Part shown: positions 34,641 through 44,689 of the stretch, in pieces
Layout: every line of letters starts with the position of its first letter
How positions within the stretch are numbered: position 1 is the first letter of the stretch
Assembly: GCA_020091685.1 (NCBI GenBank)
Contig: CM034610.1
Location: 33,154,617-33,218,616, forward strand
Length of the DNA: 64,000 bases
Reading direction: 5' to 3'
DNA from: Lutjanus erythropterus
Taxonomy: Eukaryota; Chordata; Actinopteri; Lutjaniformes; Lutjanidae
Program-made: the position numbers and the translations under genes
Notes under the pieces: generated by a model
Database searches by the model: none
What the model was told of the DNA's origin: nothing
What the model saw: the letters and a program-made list of their open reading frames with translations, nothing else

Positions 34641-35268
34641 TCACTGGGAAGCAGTGTCCTCACGTCTCTGTTCCAGTGAATGTAGAAGTGAAGCGGCTTC
34701 TTTCGGGGTGTCAAATCTCCTCTGTGTCCTGTTCACCGTCACCTTCAGAGTAGCCGGGTACAGTAACGCATAGTCCATGTTCATTTTCCTCAGCCGCGCC
34801 TTTATGTTGTCAAAAGCTTTTCGTCTCCGGACCACCTCAGCTGAATAGTCATTAAAGAAGGAGATTCTGGGTCCCTTATGTGTGGGGTCATCGACGAGCT
34901 GCCTCTATCACGAGCTGTTTATCTGTGAAGTTATGAAACTTCACTATCAGCGGCCTGGGACATTGACCAGTGCTGGGTTTTGGTGCTAAGGACCGGTGTG
35001 CCCGATCAAGCTTCAGCCGTCCTGTTTTTGTATCCATGGAGCCGGAGCTAACATCCATGCTCGGTATCTCAGATGTAGCACTTAGCTCCCCCTCTTTTTT
35101 AGCATTAGCAGGGTTCTTCTTTGACAAATTTTTCGTGTTTCTGGGCATGCTGTCCGAGGATTTTGAAAAATAATTGTCCAGGCTCATGTTAAAGCACTTC
35201 CCGTCCCAAACTCCACACTTTTCACCGTGCAAATATGTAAAGCATAAATATGAACTGACAAATGCCAC
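34641..35268 (-). pseudogene. L1 ORF1 with coiled coil deleted
   Basis: The N-terminal part (frame 34888-35268) reads MPRNTKNLSKKNPANAKKEG, then jumps to KLDRAHRSLAPKPSTGQCPR, which lies inside the RRM. The C-terminal domain follows in frame 34641-34835, with AFDNIKARLRKMNMDYALLY and RRFDTPKEAASLL. The long coiled coil and first RRM strands of a normal ORF1p are missing. The deletion prevents trimerisation. Confidence 0.75.
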
Positions 35269-35300
35269 CAGAGCTCACTCAGTAACAATGTTTACTCTAC

Positions 35301-35313
35301 GGCGCCATCTTCT
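35301..35313 (-). promoter_or_regulatory. Candidate YY1-like site at an L1 5' end
   Basis: On the minus strand, AGAAGATGGCGCC lies about 10-20 nt from the L1 5' end. AAGATGGCG matches the YY1 core found at the start of mammalian L1. The decayed L1 at 54897-54910 has ACAGAAGATGGCAA in the same place. Function is inferred. Confidence 0.4.
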
Positions 35314-35697
35314 GCCCCCTCCAGACATGGAATACTTAACATTGCTGCTGTCAGCTAGCTGCTTAAGGAATGGCTTTTTCACGTTCAGACGTAGATGACT
35401 TTTACGTTAATGTTTGTCAGCTTTATTCAAACATAGAAAGGAATATACTGTATGGAATGATGCAATGCTTGCACAGTCCTTATAAGAGTGCAATGTCTGT
35501 ATTAAGCCAATATAGATGTGGCAATATTTTTTGAATTTCATTGGTTGATTGAGTGATTCCAGCTAATGAAGTTAACTGGGCAACCATTATAATCGATTGT
35601 ATTGTTTATATTGGCCATAATGCATATTATGAAATTTGTACCATACATGAAACCGAAAGACACCAAAATACAAAAATAAATATAAATTATAAAGTCT

Positions 35698-36670
35698 GGC
35701 AGAATTAGGGCTGGGGTGATTTTTCACGTCACTGATTACAAAAATATGTTGATTTGCATATTGTGCGTTGGACGCATTGTTATGAACTGCTGCACCTGAT
35801 CAGAGCATGAATTCACCAGGGAACAAGCTGCAGAGAGCAAGACTCACTGCAGTTATCTAAAGTGTGGTTGTATTTAGACAAAGATGCAACAATTTGGCTC
35901 TCTTTAGCTCCACAAACTGGCCGTGACTTATCACAGCAGGACAAACTGCTCCACACAAGTGCTAGAAGTGAAGCACCAAGCAACCTGTCCTCCTCCTGCA
36001 GCTGCAGCAGCATCATCCTGTTTACTTTGTGTCAGCACCCAAACATCATGTATGGGGATTATCAACACATGGAGCATGTTTTTTGTTAGTAGCAGTTGCT
36101 TTAAATAGATTTTCTAGAAGTCTCTTTATCACCTCTGTGTTATAAGTAATGTCTGTAGCATTGCTGTTAACTTTACGCAATGCGTAATCAGTTGCTCTGC
36201 CATTTTGTACATTCTGTTCACATTATCAGCCACATATGAGTCAGCAACTAGTGACTAAATTAACTAGTGATTACTACTAGTGATTAAATTAATATGCATC
36301 ATAGCCCTCCGCATCTCAGATCCAGTATTTTTCTGATGAGGCATTTGACATGGAGTCTACTAAATAGGGTGGAAATTGGTCAAAGTTTAAAATAGGCCAC
36401 TATTATGATTATTCTAATGTGCTATATGTGTCTGTTTTTCAGGATTATGATCTAATAAGATATTGAAATGTTAATGAGACAAGTTTTTGATGTATTTTTA
36501 TATTTATATTATATTTATATATTATATTTTATTATTTATATTATATTTTATATTATATATATATACATGTATTTTATGTAAACTAATTGCTATATAATTG
36601 AATAATAGCAAAAATAATTGATAGATTAATGCTTTAAAAAATAATTATTAGGTGCAGCCTTAGGCAGAAT
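35698..36670. mobile_element. 957-bp non-autonomous hAT element
   Basis: An exact 8-bp duplication, GGCAGAAT (35698-35705 and 36663-36670), brackets 35706-36662. The ends are TAGGGCTGGGGTGA and GGTGCAGCCTTA. The right third is nearly pure A/T (about 36490-36560). No transposase frame was found. Confidence 0.85.
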
Positions 36671-37189
36671 AGTGTCAGTATGTAAATAGGTCCAGTAATC
36701 TCCCATCCCCCATCACCTACATGAACAAGGTGATTATAACATCCCGCAAAAAGAACACACATGTAGTGTTTGTGGTGGGAAACTATAAAGGTAGCCACTT
36801 GGGCTCCTGCCAAGCCTCCAATATGAAGAGAAAACGAAATACTAAAGTGGATAAAGTCTTAACTGTAATGCGCAGTAAATTGAAATTGCAACTATTGGAG
36901 AGGGAGAGGAATTCTTACTTCTGTTGAGAAGCTAGACTATATAACAAATAATTTCCTGTTCCATGTTATGCTCCATGTATGCCATGAAGCTTTGGCTGAG
37001 CCATGTAACCTGTAGCAATAATTAGGAACTAAAATGACATGTTATCAGTATTTTAGGTAGTTATAGAAGTGAGAACAATAAACCATAACAGTACAAACTG
37101 GTCAATGTTGCCAGTACAAATATATATTTTAAATATTAGACAGTTAATTATAAATTTGTGATTAAAGACACTCTACTTTGTAATGTAGA

Positions 37190-37677
37190 GAAGGTAAACA
37201 TACCCCTAGGCCTGAAAAAAAAAACACAAATTCAAAGATCTTCAGTCTCATAGTCAGCCTTTGGCCTGAGTGGAATAATGTTCCTCTCAACATAGGCCAT
37301 AGTTTTGTCCAGGTCAGTAAACTGCATGTCCTCCCCTTTGTGCATGACCCAAAGTCAAGCTGGAAACAATATTCCATACTGGACTCCCTGTTGCTCATGA
37401 AGAAGCTTCCCCATGTCTGTGAATGCAGCCCGTGCTGTGGCCACAGTTTCAGTGTAGTCAGGAAAGATGATAACCAGTTCCCCATTGAAACAAAGCCGAC
37501 CTTGAGTGCGGACACAGTGCAGTACGTCAACATAGTATTAGAGTAGTGTAGTTGGGCAAAAATGGAGCAAGGTTTTCCACCCAGCGTCTACGGCCCCAGG
37601 CTCTGCTGTGAACGGTCGACCTGGGCTCTTGACAGTACTTTGGTCCGAGGAGATATTGGGCCTTGTGTTGGAGGGTC
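37190..37677 (-). pseudogene. L1 ORF1 C-terminal fragment
   Basis: Read on the minus strand, the segment gives GRLCFNGELVIIFPDYT, ARAAFTDMGKLLHEQQGVQY, then MAYVERNIIPLR. This is the RRM end and C-terminal domain of an L1 ORF1 protein. Upstream (about 37560-37670) an RRM piece reads VDRSQQSLGP. It belongs to a family different from the other ORF1 copies here. Frame shifts and a stop after ILFPA are present. The MITE at 37678 cuts its 5' side. Confidence 0.65.
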
Positions 37678-38644
37678 CAGTGTTACAAATATTACTCAAC
37701 TACAAGTGAAAGTCACTCAGTCAAAATTTTACTTGAGTTAAAGTACTAGAGTACTTGGTTTTAAAAATACTTAAGTATTCAAAAGTACATGTTTATAAAA
37801 ATACTTAAGTATTCAAAAGTACAAATTACAAAGTACATTTTCTAATATCAATACATGCTGTATTGTTTTCTCGATGCATTTACAGAAGCTTGTAACTCTC
37901 TGAAACCATCTAATTATGCACTGATGCTTGTAGAACCACTCTGCTACACAAAGCCTATAGAAACACCTATAAAAACTTCAGCATAGAAATGCAATCAAAA
38001 ACTAAAACAACAGCTATTGTCATTTTCTGATGTAACTGTATTAAAATCACATCATAACATTAGATTGAAGATAACTGTAAGGAGTTCTCCAAGTCTGTTA
38101 AATAACTGAGATTTCTTTCTGTCTTCAGAGGCAGTATATACATGAATTATGCTGTATTTTTCACCCCGATAAAAACAATCCAACTTTAAAAGCTACCTGG
38201 AATAATTAATAATCATAATAACATCTTGAGATTTAATTTAGTCTTTCTCCTGCCGTCACCATTACCACCATTACTTGACTTGTTTGAATGAAAGAGGGAG
38301 AGCTTGCTTGTTCTTGTTAGTGCGCCTGCTTTTACATCAGTCCCATTTGAGAGGAGCAACTGTGATTGGTTTCTTTCTGTGAGGAACACAGCATGTGACC
38401 AATTACATTTTAGAAAAGAAAAAACTGCTGACTTCAAAGCTTAGTCAAAAGCTTAGTCAAAAAGTAACAACAACCTTCCTAGAAATGTAGTGGAGTCAAA
38501 AGTACAATATTTGTCTTTGAAATGTAGTGGAGTGAAAGTAATAAGTTTCCAAAAAAAACAAATACTCAAGTAAAGTACAGATACTCAAAAAATGTACTTA
38601 AGTACAGTACTCAAGTAAATGTACTTTGTTACTGTCCACCACTG
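37678..38644. mobile_element. MITE with CAGTGGTGGACAGTAA end, copy 1
   Basis: The right end reads TTACTGTCCACCACTG (ending 38644) and the left end CAGTGTTACAAATATTACTC. Subterminal runs of AAGTACTTAAGTA-like sequence are repeated at both ends. A second copy lies inverted at 45431-46282. I could not find a target duplication here, so the superfamily is open. Confidence 0.7.
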
Positions 38645-38700
38645 CTCTTTTACCCTTTTCCTGTCTGTCTACAGCTGTCCTCTCACAGAAAGGCAAAACG
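38645..38700 (+). repeat. SINE tail fragment
   Basis: CCCTTTTCCTGTCTGTC, then ACAGCTGTCCTCTCA and AAAGGCAAAA parallel the SINE tail at 8430-8490. Only about 50 bp remain. Confidence 0.45.
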
Positions 38701-39145
38701 CGCTATGATGATCAATTCATTCCTACAATTGTATAGCCTATTGAATCCTTGAAGGAGGAGAACCCCTATGACCAAACAGTACTGCTTCTTTTCCCCAGCT
38801 CATCATAGTTATTTAAGGACAGATTATAACTTGATAGATTGACATATGTCTGTAATATCCAATATCACAGCATTATCATATTGGACTACAATCCAGTTCA
38901 ACTGGATATATGCTTTCCAGATAGCATGAAGCCATACCGTAGCTGGTGATTAGACCCTGCTCTGCTGGTATGTCAGAAGTTTAAATAATTTCTTAGTGAG
39001 CAAATTGATTGCTTTCTTTAAATGAATATTACACCAGGAATGTCAAAATGTACGCTGTGGGAAACCTCTGGGGAGCCTACATCAGAGGGTAGATTATGTC
39101 ATACACTGCCTATGAAAACAAACCACGTTCCAAGCAACTTGCACA

Positions 39146-40527
39146 TACACTATCTCACAAAAATGAGTACACCCCTCACATTTCTGCAAATATTTAATTA
39201 TATATTTTCATGGGACAACTTTACAATGTAAAGTAGTCAGTGTACAGCTTGTATAACAGTGTAAATTTACTGTCCCCTCAAAATAACTCATACTCATACT
39301 GGTCACTGGAAGTTCAACATGGCACCTCATGGCAAAGAACTGTCTGAGGATCTGAAAAAAAGAATTGTTGCTCTACATAAAGATGGCCTAGGCTATAAGA
39401 AGATTGCCAGCACCCTGAAACTGAGCTGCAGCACAGTGGCCAAGACCATACAGCGGTTTAACAGGACAGGTTCCACTCAGAACAGGCCTCGCCATGATCA
39501 ACCAAAGAAGTTGAGTGCACATGCTCAGTGTCATATCCAGAGGTTGTCTTTGGAAAACAGACGTATGAGTGCTGCCAGCATTGCTGCAGAGGTTGAAGGG
39601 GTGGGGGGTCAGCCTGTCAGTGCTCAGACCATATGCCGCTCACTGCATCATATTGGTCTGCATGGCTGTCGTCCCAGAAGGAAGCCTCTTCTAAAGATGA
39701 TGCACATGAAAGCCCACAAACAGTTTGCTAAAGACAAGCAGACTAAGGACATGGATTACGTGAACCATGTCCTGTGGTCTGATGAGACCAAGATAAACTT
39801 ATTTGGTTCAGATGGTTTCAAGCATGTGTGGTGGCAACCAGGTGAGGAGTACAAAGACAAGTGTGTCTTGCCTACAGTCAAGCATGGTGGTGGGAGTATC
39901 ATGGTCTGGGGCTGCATGAGTGCTGCCGGCACTGGGGAGCTACAGTTCATTGAGGGAACCATGAATGCCAACATGTACTGTGACATACTGAAGCACAGCA
40001 TGATCCCCTCCCTTCGGAAACTGGGCCGCAGGGCAGTATTCCAACATGATAACGACCCCAAGCACACCTCCAAGACGACCACTGCCTTGCTAAAGAAGCT
40101 GAGGGTAAAGGTGATGGCCTTGCCAAGCATCCAGACCTAAACCCTATTGAGCACCAGTGGGGCATCTTCAAACGGATGGTTTCTAACATCCACCAGCTCT
40201 GTGATGTCATCATGGAGGAGTGGAAGAGGATTCCAGTGGTAACCTGTGAAGCTCTGGGGAACTCCATGCCCAAGAGGGTTAAGGCAGTGCAGGAAAATAA
40301 TGGTGGCCACACAAAATATTGACACTTTGGGCCCAATTTAGACATTTTCACCTAGGGATGTACTCACTTTTGTTGCCAGTGGTTTAGACATTAATGGCTG
40401 TGTGTTGAGTTATTTTGAGGGGACAGTAAATTTACACTGTTATACAAGCTGTACACTGACTACTAATTAAATAAATTAAATATTTGCAGAAATGTGAGGG
40501 GTGTACTCATTTTTGTGAGATACTATA
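39146..40527 (+). mobile_element. Tc1-like DNA transposon
   Basis: The long terminal inverted repeats contain TATCTCACAAAAATGAGTAC near each end. Similarity continues inward to about 39290 and from about 40405, so each arm is over 100 bp, as in IR/DR-type Tc1 elements. TA dinucleotides flank the proposed ends (39146-39147, 40526-40527). One transposase gene fills the middle. The total is about 1.38 kb. Confidence 0.9.
39319..40322 (+). pseudogene. Tc1 transposase with one frameshift
   Basis: 273 codons are open from ATG 39319. The N-terminal paired-like helix-turn-helix reads LSEDLKKRIVALHKDGLGYK. The catalytic Asp residues are D155 (LWSDETK) and D244 (FQHDNDPKHTS). A gap near 40130, apparently 4 nt compared with related elements, shifts the frame just before LNPIEH. 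The third residue, Glu (40149-40151), and the C-terminus to the stop at 40320 are therefore in another frame. The spacing fits DD34E. The total is about the 335-340 codons usual for Tc1. The damage looks recent: I saw no other stop. Confidence 0.9.
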
Positions 40528-40544
40528 TATCTCAGTGTATTTTT

Positions 40545-40915
40545 GAGATTGATAACAGACACTCTCTCTCCCCTAATTCAGCTCTATTCAAAGAGAGGCT
40601 CTTGGTCCAGATTGAATTTAATAACTGTGCTACTATTCAGGCAGAGAAGCTTTTGTTAAGATCCAAGCAGTTTCAATATGAGTGTGAATAGAGAAGCAGC
40701 CAAGCAGGCTATACCAGAGGTATTCTTTCATTGACTCTATAGATATTCTCATTCTGCACATGGATGCGAGGGCCTCTCTTGATAGTCCCATTTCGTTAAA
40801 TGATATCATGCATGCAATCCAGTCAATGCAGAGTGGGAAGGCACCTGGCCCCAATGGGTTTTCCATTGAGTTTTACAAGGCTTTTACAGCCAATATGACC
40901 CCAGTCTTTTCAAGT
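40545..40915 (+). pseudogene. L1 ORF2 fragment (linker and RT start)
   Basis: The segment reads FKERLLVQIEFNNC and AEKLLLRSKQFQYE. A frameshift follows, then LNDIMHAIQSMQSGKAPGPN and GFSIEFYKAFTAN. This is the region between endonuclease and RT in L1-like ORF2. It is on the + strand, unlike the larger L1 copies here. The fragment is about 370 bp. Confidence 0.7.
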
Positions 40916-41276
40916 GAATATACATGTACCTATACATCATCATATACTGTATAGCGAAACATATTAATAAAAAGAAGTAAACCCAAAAAAAGCCCTCCAA
41001 AATGTGTTTAAACTAAACTGTAAAAAGATTTTTTTTTTAAAAAGGGTGAGGATGAGTTGATTATATTTTGGAGGTCATGGTCACTGACCGCATGTCCATT
41101 CAATTCATGTGAAGGCGAAATCTCAAGAACACCTTCTTGGTACAAATTCCACTCGGACTCAGAAATGAATTGATTAGTTTTTGATTGTTGAAGGTCAAGG
41201 TCACTAACCTCACAAAACATGTTTTTGGCCATAACTTGATTCCACAAGCTAACATTTCACGCAAGTCTCCAGTACT

Positions 41277-41390
41277 AGCAGTGCTAGAGAGTAACTAGTT
41301 AGATGCAATTATTTACAAAGTAAGTTGAATTGTTGTACAGTGTAATTAAGTTACAGTTACTAATTAAAATATTGGTAGTAACAATGGGAT
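41277..41390. repeat. Fragment of a GAGTAACTAGTTA-type DNA repeat
   Basis: CAGTGCTAGAGAGTAACTAG followed by GTAATTAAGTTACAGTTACT resembles one end of a common fish DNA transposon family. No opposite end was identified. Confidence 0.35.
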
Positions 41391-41707
41391 TAGATCCACA
41401 CATTATTTTCAAGCCCTCTTCCAGTGTTTTTAGTTAAGTTTTTTAAATTAAACTACTGAGTTTGTGGTATAAACACTATTTGTGAGTCGCTTTGGTCTTT
41501 CCATGAATTTGCTGAATAAGAAACATAGATCAATCCCAAACGTAAGTTTACTCACTGTGAACACTGTGAATTTGAGGTAGCTTATATGTGTTTTCTAGTT
41601 TTAACTGACGCATCAGGCTGCAGTTTTTCAAACTATCTACAGATGCATTTTGCCTGTCCACCTGTTTATTGCTGCTTAGTAACATTTCACTTTCTCTCCC
41701 CCCTCAG

Positions 41708-41944
41708 GCTGCCCTTCTGGCACCACTGGAAGAAGACATGGGGCGTGACAAAAAGCTGACTGGAGCAAGTAACAAAGTGCCAAGTGACTTTCCCTCTCCA
41801 GCAGGCAGGGAAATTCTTTTGCGTACATGTGTTCCTCGGCCAGCACCATACTCCAAAGCTCTGCCTCAGCGGCTCTTCTGTGTGTTAATGAAGGAGGAGT
41901 TCAGGCTGGCAGGGGCTTTCTCTTCTGACACCTCCTTCTTCTAA
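41708..41944 (+). CDS. Host gene exon 5 (last coding exon)
   Basis: A strong tract, TTTCTCTCCCCCCTCAG, precedes 41708. The exon starts in phase 0, matching exon 4. It encodes 78 residues beginning AALLAPLEEDMGRDKKLTGA and ending FRLAGAFSSDTSFF, then TAA at 41942-41944. With exons 1-4 the coding length is 714 nt, exactly divisible by three. The content is Pro/Lys-rich in the middle (VPSDFPSPAGREILL). It has no signal peptide or membrane segment, so a cytosolic or nuclear protein is likely. The family is unrecognised. Confidence 0.65.
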   Translation, partial: AALLAPLEEDMGRDKKLTGASNKVPSDFPSPAGREILLRTCVPRPAPYSKALPQRLFCVLMKEEFRLAGAFSSDTSFF

Positions 41945-42220
41945 GACCAAATGCCTATTACACTGTATTTCATCTGTATCTTCCATTTTATTATGATCAT
42001 TTACACCTTGAGGCCAGAACTAGAATAGCAGTAAGCAATACAGGCTGGCACATTCAGATGATTCAGTTAATTTGTTAGGCCTCTGTTGGTTAAGAAGCTT
42101 GTTTGGGGACACAAAAATGTTAGAGCTAGTTAATGTTTGTATTCTGACGTTTCTGTGTTGGCTACATACCTCTAGCCAACACACTGATGACTTTGTATTA
42201 TAAGTATATCCTTATTCAAT

Positions 42221-42807
42221 CCCTCAAGGATTTCGCAGGCTGTTTTGGGGATTGTTGCAGCCTAAAATGCCTGATTTAACTGCAGCTTTTCTAAAATATT
42301 GCGATGCATGTTGCAATGTTTTTGGGTGTTTTTTTTTACAATTACATTGCAGAAGCAAGTGAAATGTTGTATAATTCATTATAATAAAAGGCAACTTGTT
42401 CCAGTGACAACAAAACTGCACTCTGTTCTGAGTGATCTAAGTAACCTTACCAGAAAGAATCAGGATTACAAAAACTCTAACATGTTTTATTTGTAGATGA
42501 AGAAGTGCACCTGGGGGGTATTCCACAAAGTAAAATATTTTTGAGCTCAAACTCAGTTGAAACAGCACAAAATTCTAAAATTAAAGTGCACATAGCATAA
42601 CAGTGACATAACATAACAATGAAAAACCTTGCGTTCTTTTCAGTACCCGTGACAAAACTGATTGGTTGAACTTGTGGAAAACAACGAAAATCAGTCAAAT
42701 TTGCAGAAAAGTTGCAGAGTTTGGACAAAATTGCAAGGTTGCACAGAATTCACGGGAATAGGCTGAATTTGCATGAATTGCTGCAGTCGCTACTTCCTGG
42801 AGGGACT
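42221..42807. mobile_element. Probable DNA-transposon remnant (TCCCTCAAGGA ends)
   Basis: TCCCTCAAGGATTTCGC near 42221 and TTCCTGGAGGGA ending near 42807 form an imperfect inverted repeat. The interior repeats TTGCA-rich segments and has no ORF. No target duplication was found. An AATAAA at 42383 could serve exon 5 transcripts. Confidence 0.4.
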
Positions 42808-44094
42808 GCTTATTGCATACATTCTCAGTAGCACTCAGGTAGTGGGCACACTTAGATTTCTTGTATTACATACAGCTGACATTTTACTGTACAATTGCAG
42901 ATATCAAGTAACATTTTACTTATGAACTGCAATTGCATCAATGTTTTGTAGTCATTTAGTTGTCGGTCATCAGAGTTAGAGAAACAAGTTAGTGAAATGT
43001 CTGTCTGTTGACTAGAATACATCGGTGTGCTATAAAAAGTCTGTATTGCCATTTCACTCACGTTTTTTTTTTGTTCTGGTGTTCTTTATATGAGTTTTAC
43101 TGTAATCTGCTTATCACAAAAGTCACACGCCAAGTGACAGTATAACAAAATGCTTTTCATACTTAACTCTTCTATCCTTCTGTTGTGGTGCTCAGTAAGG
43201 GTTTACTGATCCCACTTGATGTGCTCCTGGCATTTTGGCACTAGTTGCTGGTGTAAGCAGTTGCTGATTCATGAAATGAGTGTGCATTGCACACAATGCT
43301 CGTTCATCCTGCTTTAAAATATACTTGTTTTTGAAAATAAAATCTTTACTTATTACAACAGAAGCCAGTGTCATCACTCATAAGTGTGCTTTAATTTAAA
43401 TGAAAAATGTGTTTGTTATTGCATTAACCCAGTGGTCCCAACCTCTTTCTGACACGCCCATCTTTCAGAAGCTGAAAAACGTTCATGCACCTGTAACAGA
43501 GTGAAACATGCACTTTATTAATTATAATTTCCAAATTGTGTTTGTGAAATTTATCATTTAATTTAAATATTTTGAGCATTTCCTAATTTTATCTCAATGA
43601 GTTATTTTTATTCACCATTAATTTTTCCCATGGAAAACCTCACTGCACTCTGCCTCTTCTGTACCTCCTGGGCTTCTGTAGCCCCTCCTTTGTCCCACTC
43701 ACAGAGCCATTTTGCATTGCTGAGGGTAAGTTGTGTGGGAAAATGCTGCTGCTATATTGTGTTATTTTCTTTGGAAATTGAGCCATTTATCTCATAGCCT
43801 TTGGTGAATATTGTTTACTACTGAGTACTGTTACATCATCAATCAGTTTTGTTTTGTTTTGTTTTGTTTTGACTGCAAATTTAAGTTAAGACATTTTTAG
43901 TTTAACTTTTTTGGCATGATTGCATTATGGCAGTCTGCTCTGTGTCATGTGACCAAAGTAGCGCACCATGTAATTCCTAAAGCAAACATTATTATTATTT
44001 TGCATGTTTAGGAACAGAAGTGCAGATGGAATGTGTTGGAGTCCAGAGGGCTTTAAATGTATTCTAGTGTCTTCTGCAGGTGTGGTTTTCTTTG
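42808..44094. other. Unannotated AT-rich stretch
   Basis: It contains a (TTTTG)n run at about 43846-43870. CAGTGGTCCCAACCTCTTTC at 43431 looks like one end of a hAT element without a partner. No exon or ORF is supported. Confidence 0.4.
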
Positions 44095-44214
44095 TTAAAG
44101 GGATAGTTCACCCCAAAATGAAAATTCACTCAGTATCTACTCACCCCTCACCCCACTCTCACATCAGTACAGGGGTGAATAGATTTTAAGTGAATTTTCA
44201 TTCATGTCGTTTAT
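44095..44214. mobile_element. Truncated TTAA-type MITE
   Basis: TTAAAGGGATAGTTCACCCC, then AAATGAAAATTCA and ATCTACTCACCCC match the left end of the MITE at 220. Only about 120 bp are present. Confidence 0.6.
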
Positions 44215-44459
44215 GTTTAGTCAGTCAGCCCACACACTGTTGTATTTTGGCCACAAGGTGGCATTGTTTTTCCTCTTGACTGGAGTTTTTCATGGTTTTG
44301 AGGATATTTGTTGGAATATGCTGTATATTGAATGTTTTCTGGTAAAATGTTATAGCTCTTGACAAAGTTAAGTATTAAACACATAATGTGATGTTAAAAT
44401 AATGAATTTATATGCATTTTGTCCACAAGGCTTTACATATGTTTTAATGTCTTCTGCAG

Positions 44460-44537
44460 GAGCAAATAAATGCTGGAAAACAGTCCATGACTCGTCCTCT
44501 GCCATGCCCTATCCCCACACCCATTGAGGTGCAGTGA
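44460..44537 (+). CDS. Possible alternative terminal exon of the host gene
   Basis: A good acceptor (TTTTAATGTCTTCTGCAG) precedes 25 open codons, EQINAGKQSMTRPLPC then PIPTPIEVQ, and TGA at 44535-44537. The phase is 0, so it can replace exon 5 after exon 4 and give a 184-residue product ending in VQ. A near-copy of the acceptor lies at about 44050-44082. It could instead belong to a different gene or be a chance reading frame. Confidence 0.4.
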   Translation, partial: EQINAGKQSMTRPLPCPIPTPIEVQ

Positions 44538-44689
44538 CCCTTTGGATCTTGGCTTGATGCTCATCACCATGGATGCTGTACTGCCATTTAGATCTACATT
44601 TCAGGATTAATGTGGTTACGTTTACAAAAGACTGGTTTAGGGCACTCTGCTTTAAAGTTTAGCAGCTGTAAATATAATAATGGATAGGT

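Larger units (their letters stand above)
31607..35337 (-). mobile_element. L1-like LINE with internal deletion
   Basis: An exact 16-bp duplication, CAGACATGGAATACTT, at 31607-31622 and 35322-35337 flanks 31623-35321. The minus-strand order is 5' end, ORF1 (35268-34641), about 400 bp of spacer, then ORF2 from the RT core to the 3' end. The endonuclease and first half of the RT, roughly 2 kb, are missing. The retained 5' end means the loss was internal, not 5' truncation. A 479-bp MITE lies inside ORF2. Confidence 0.9.
17661..41707 (+). other. Host gene intron 4 (24 kb)
   Basis: This intron lies between phase-compatible exons 4 and 5. It holds the DIRS copy 2, several hAT elements, an L1 copy, a MITE and a Tc1 element. 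Stretches with nothing recognisable to me are 17661-18930, 25303-26333, 26442-26960, 27625-28107, 29976-31606, 36671-37190 and 38700-39145. Unseen short exons cannot be excluded. Confidence 0.45.

Noticed and set aside
36721..36927. 68-codon + strand open frame rich in Lys/Arg
   Set aside because: No homology recognised and no splice or promoter context.
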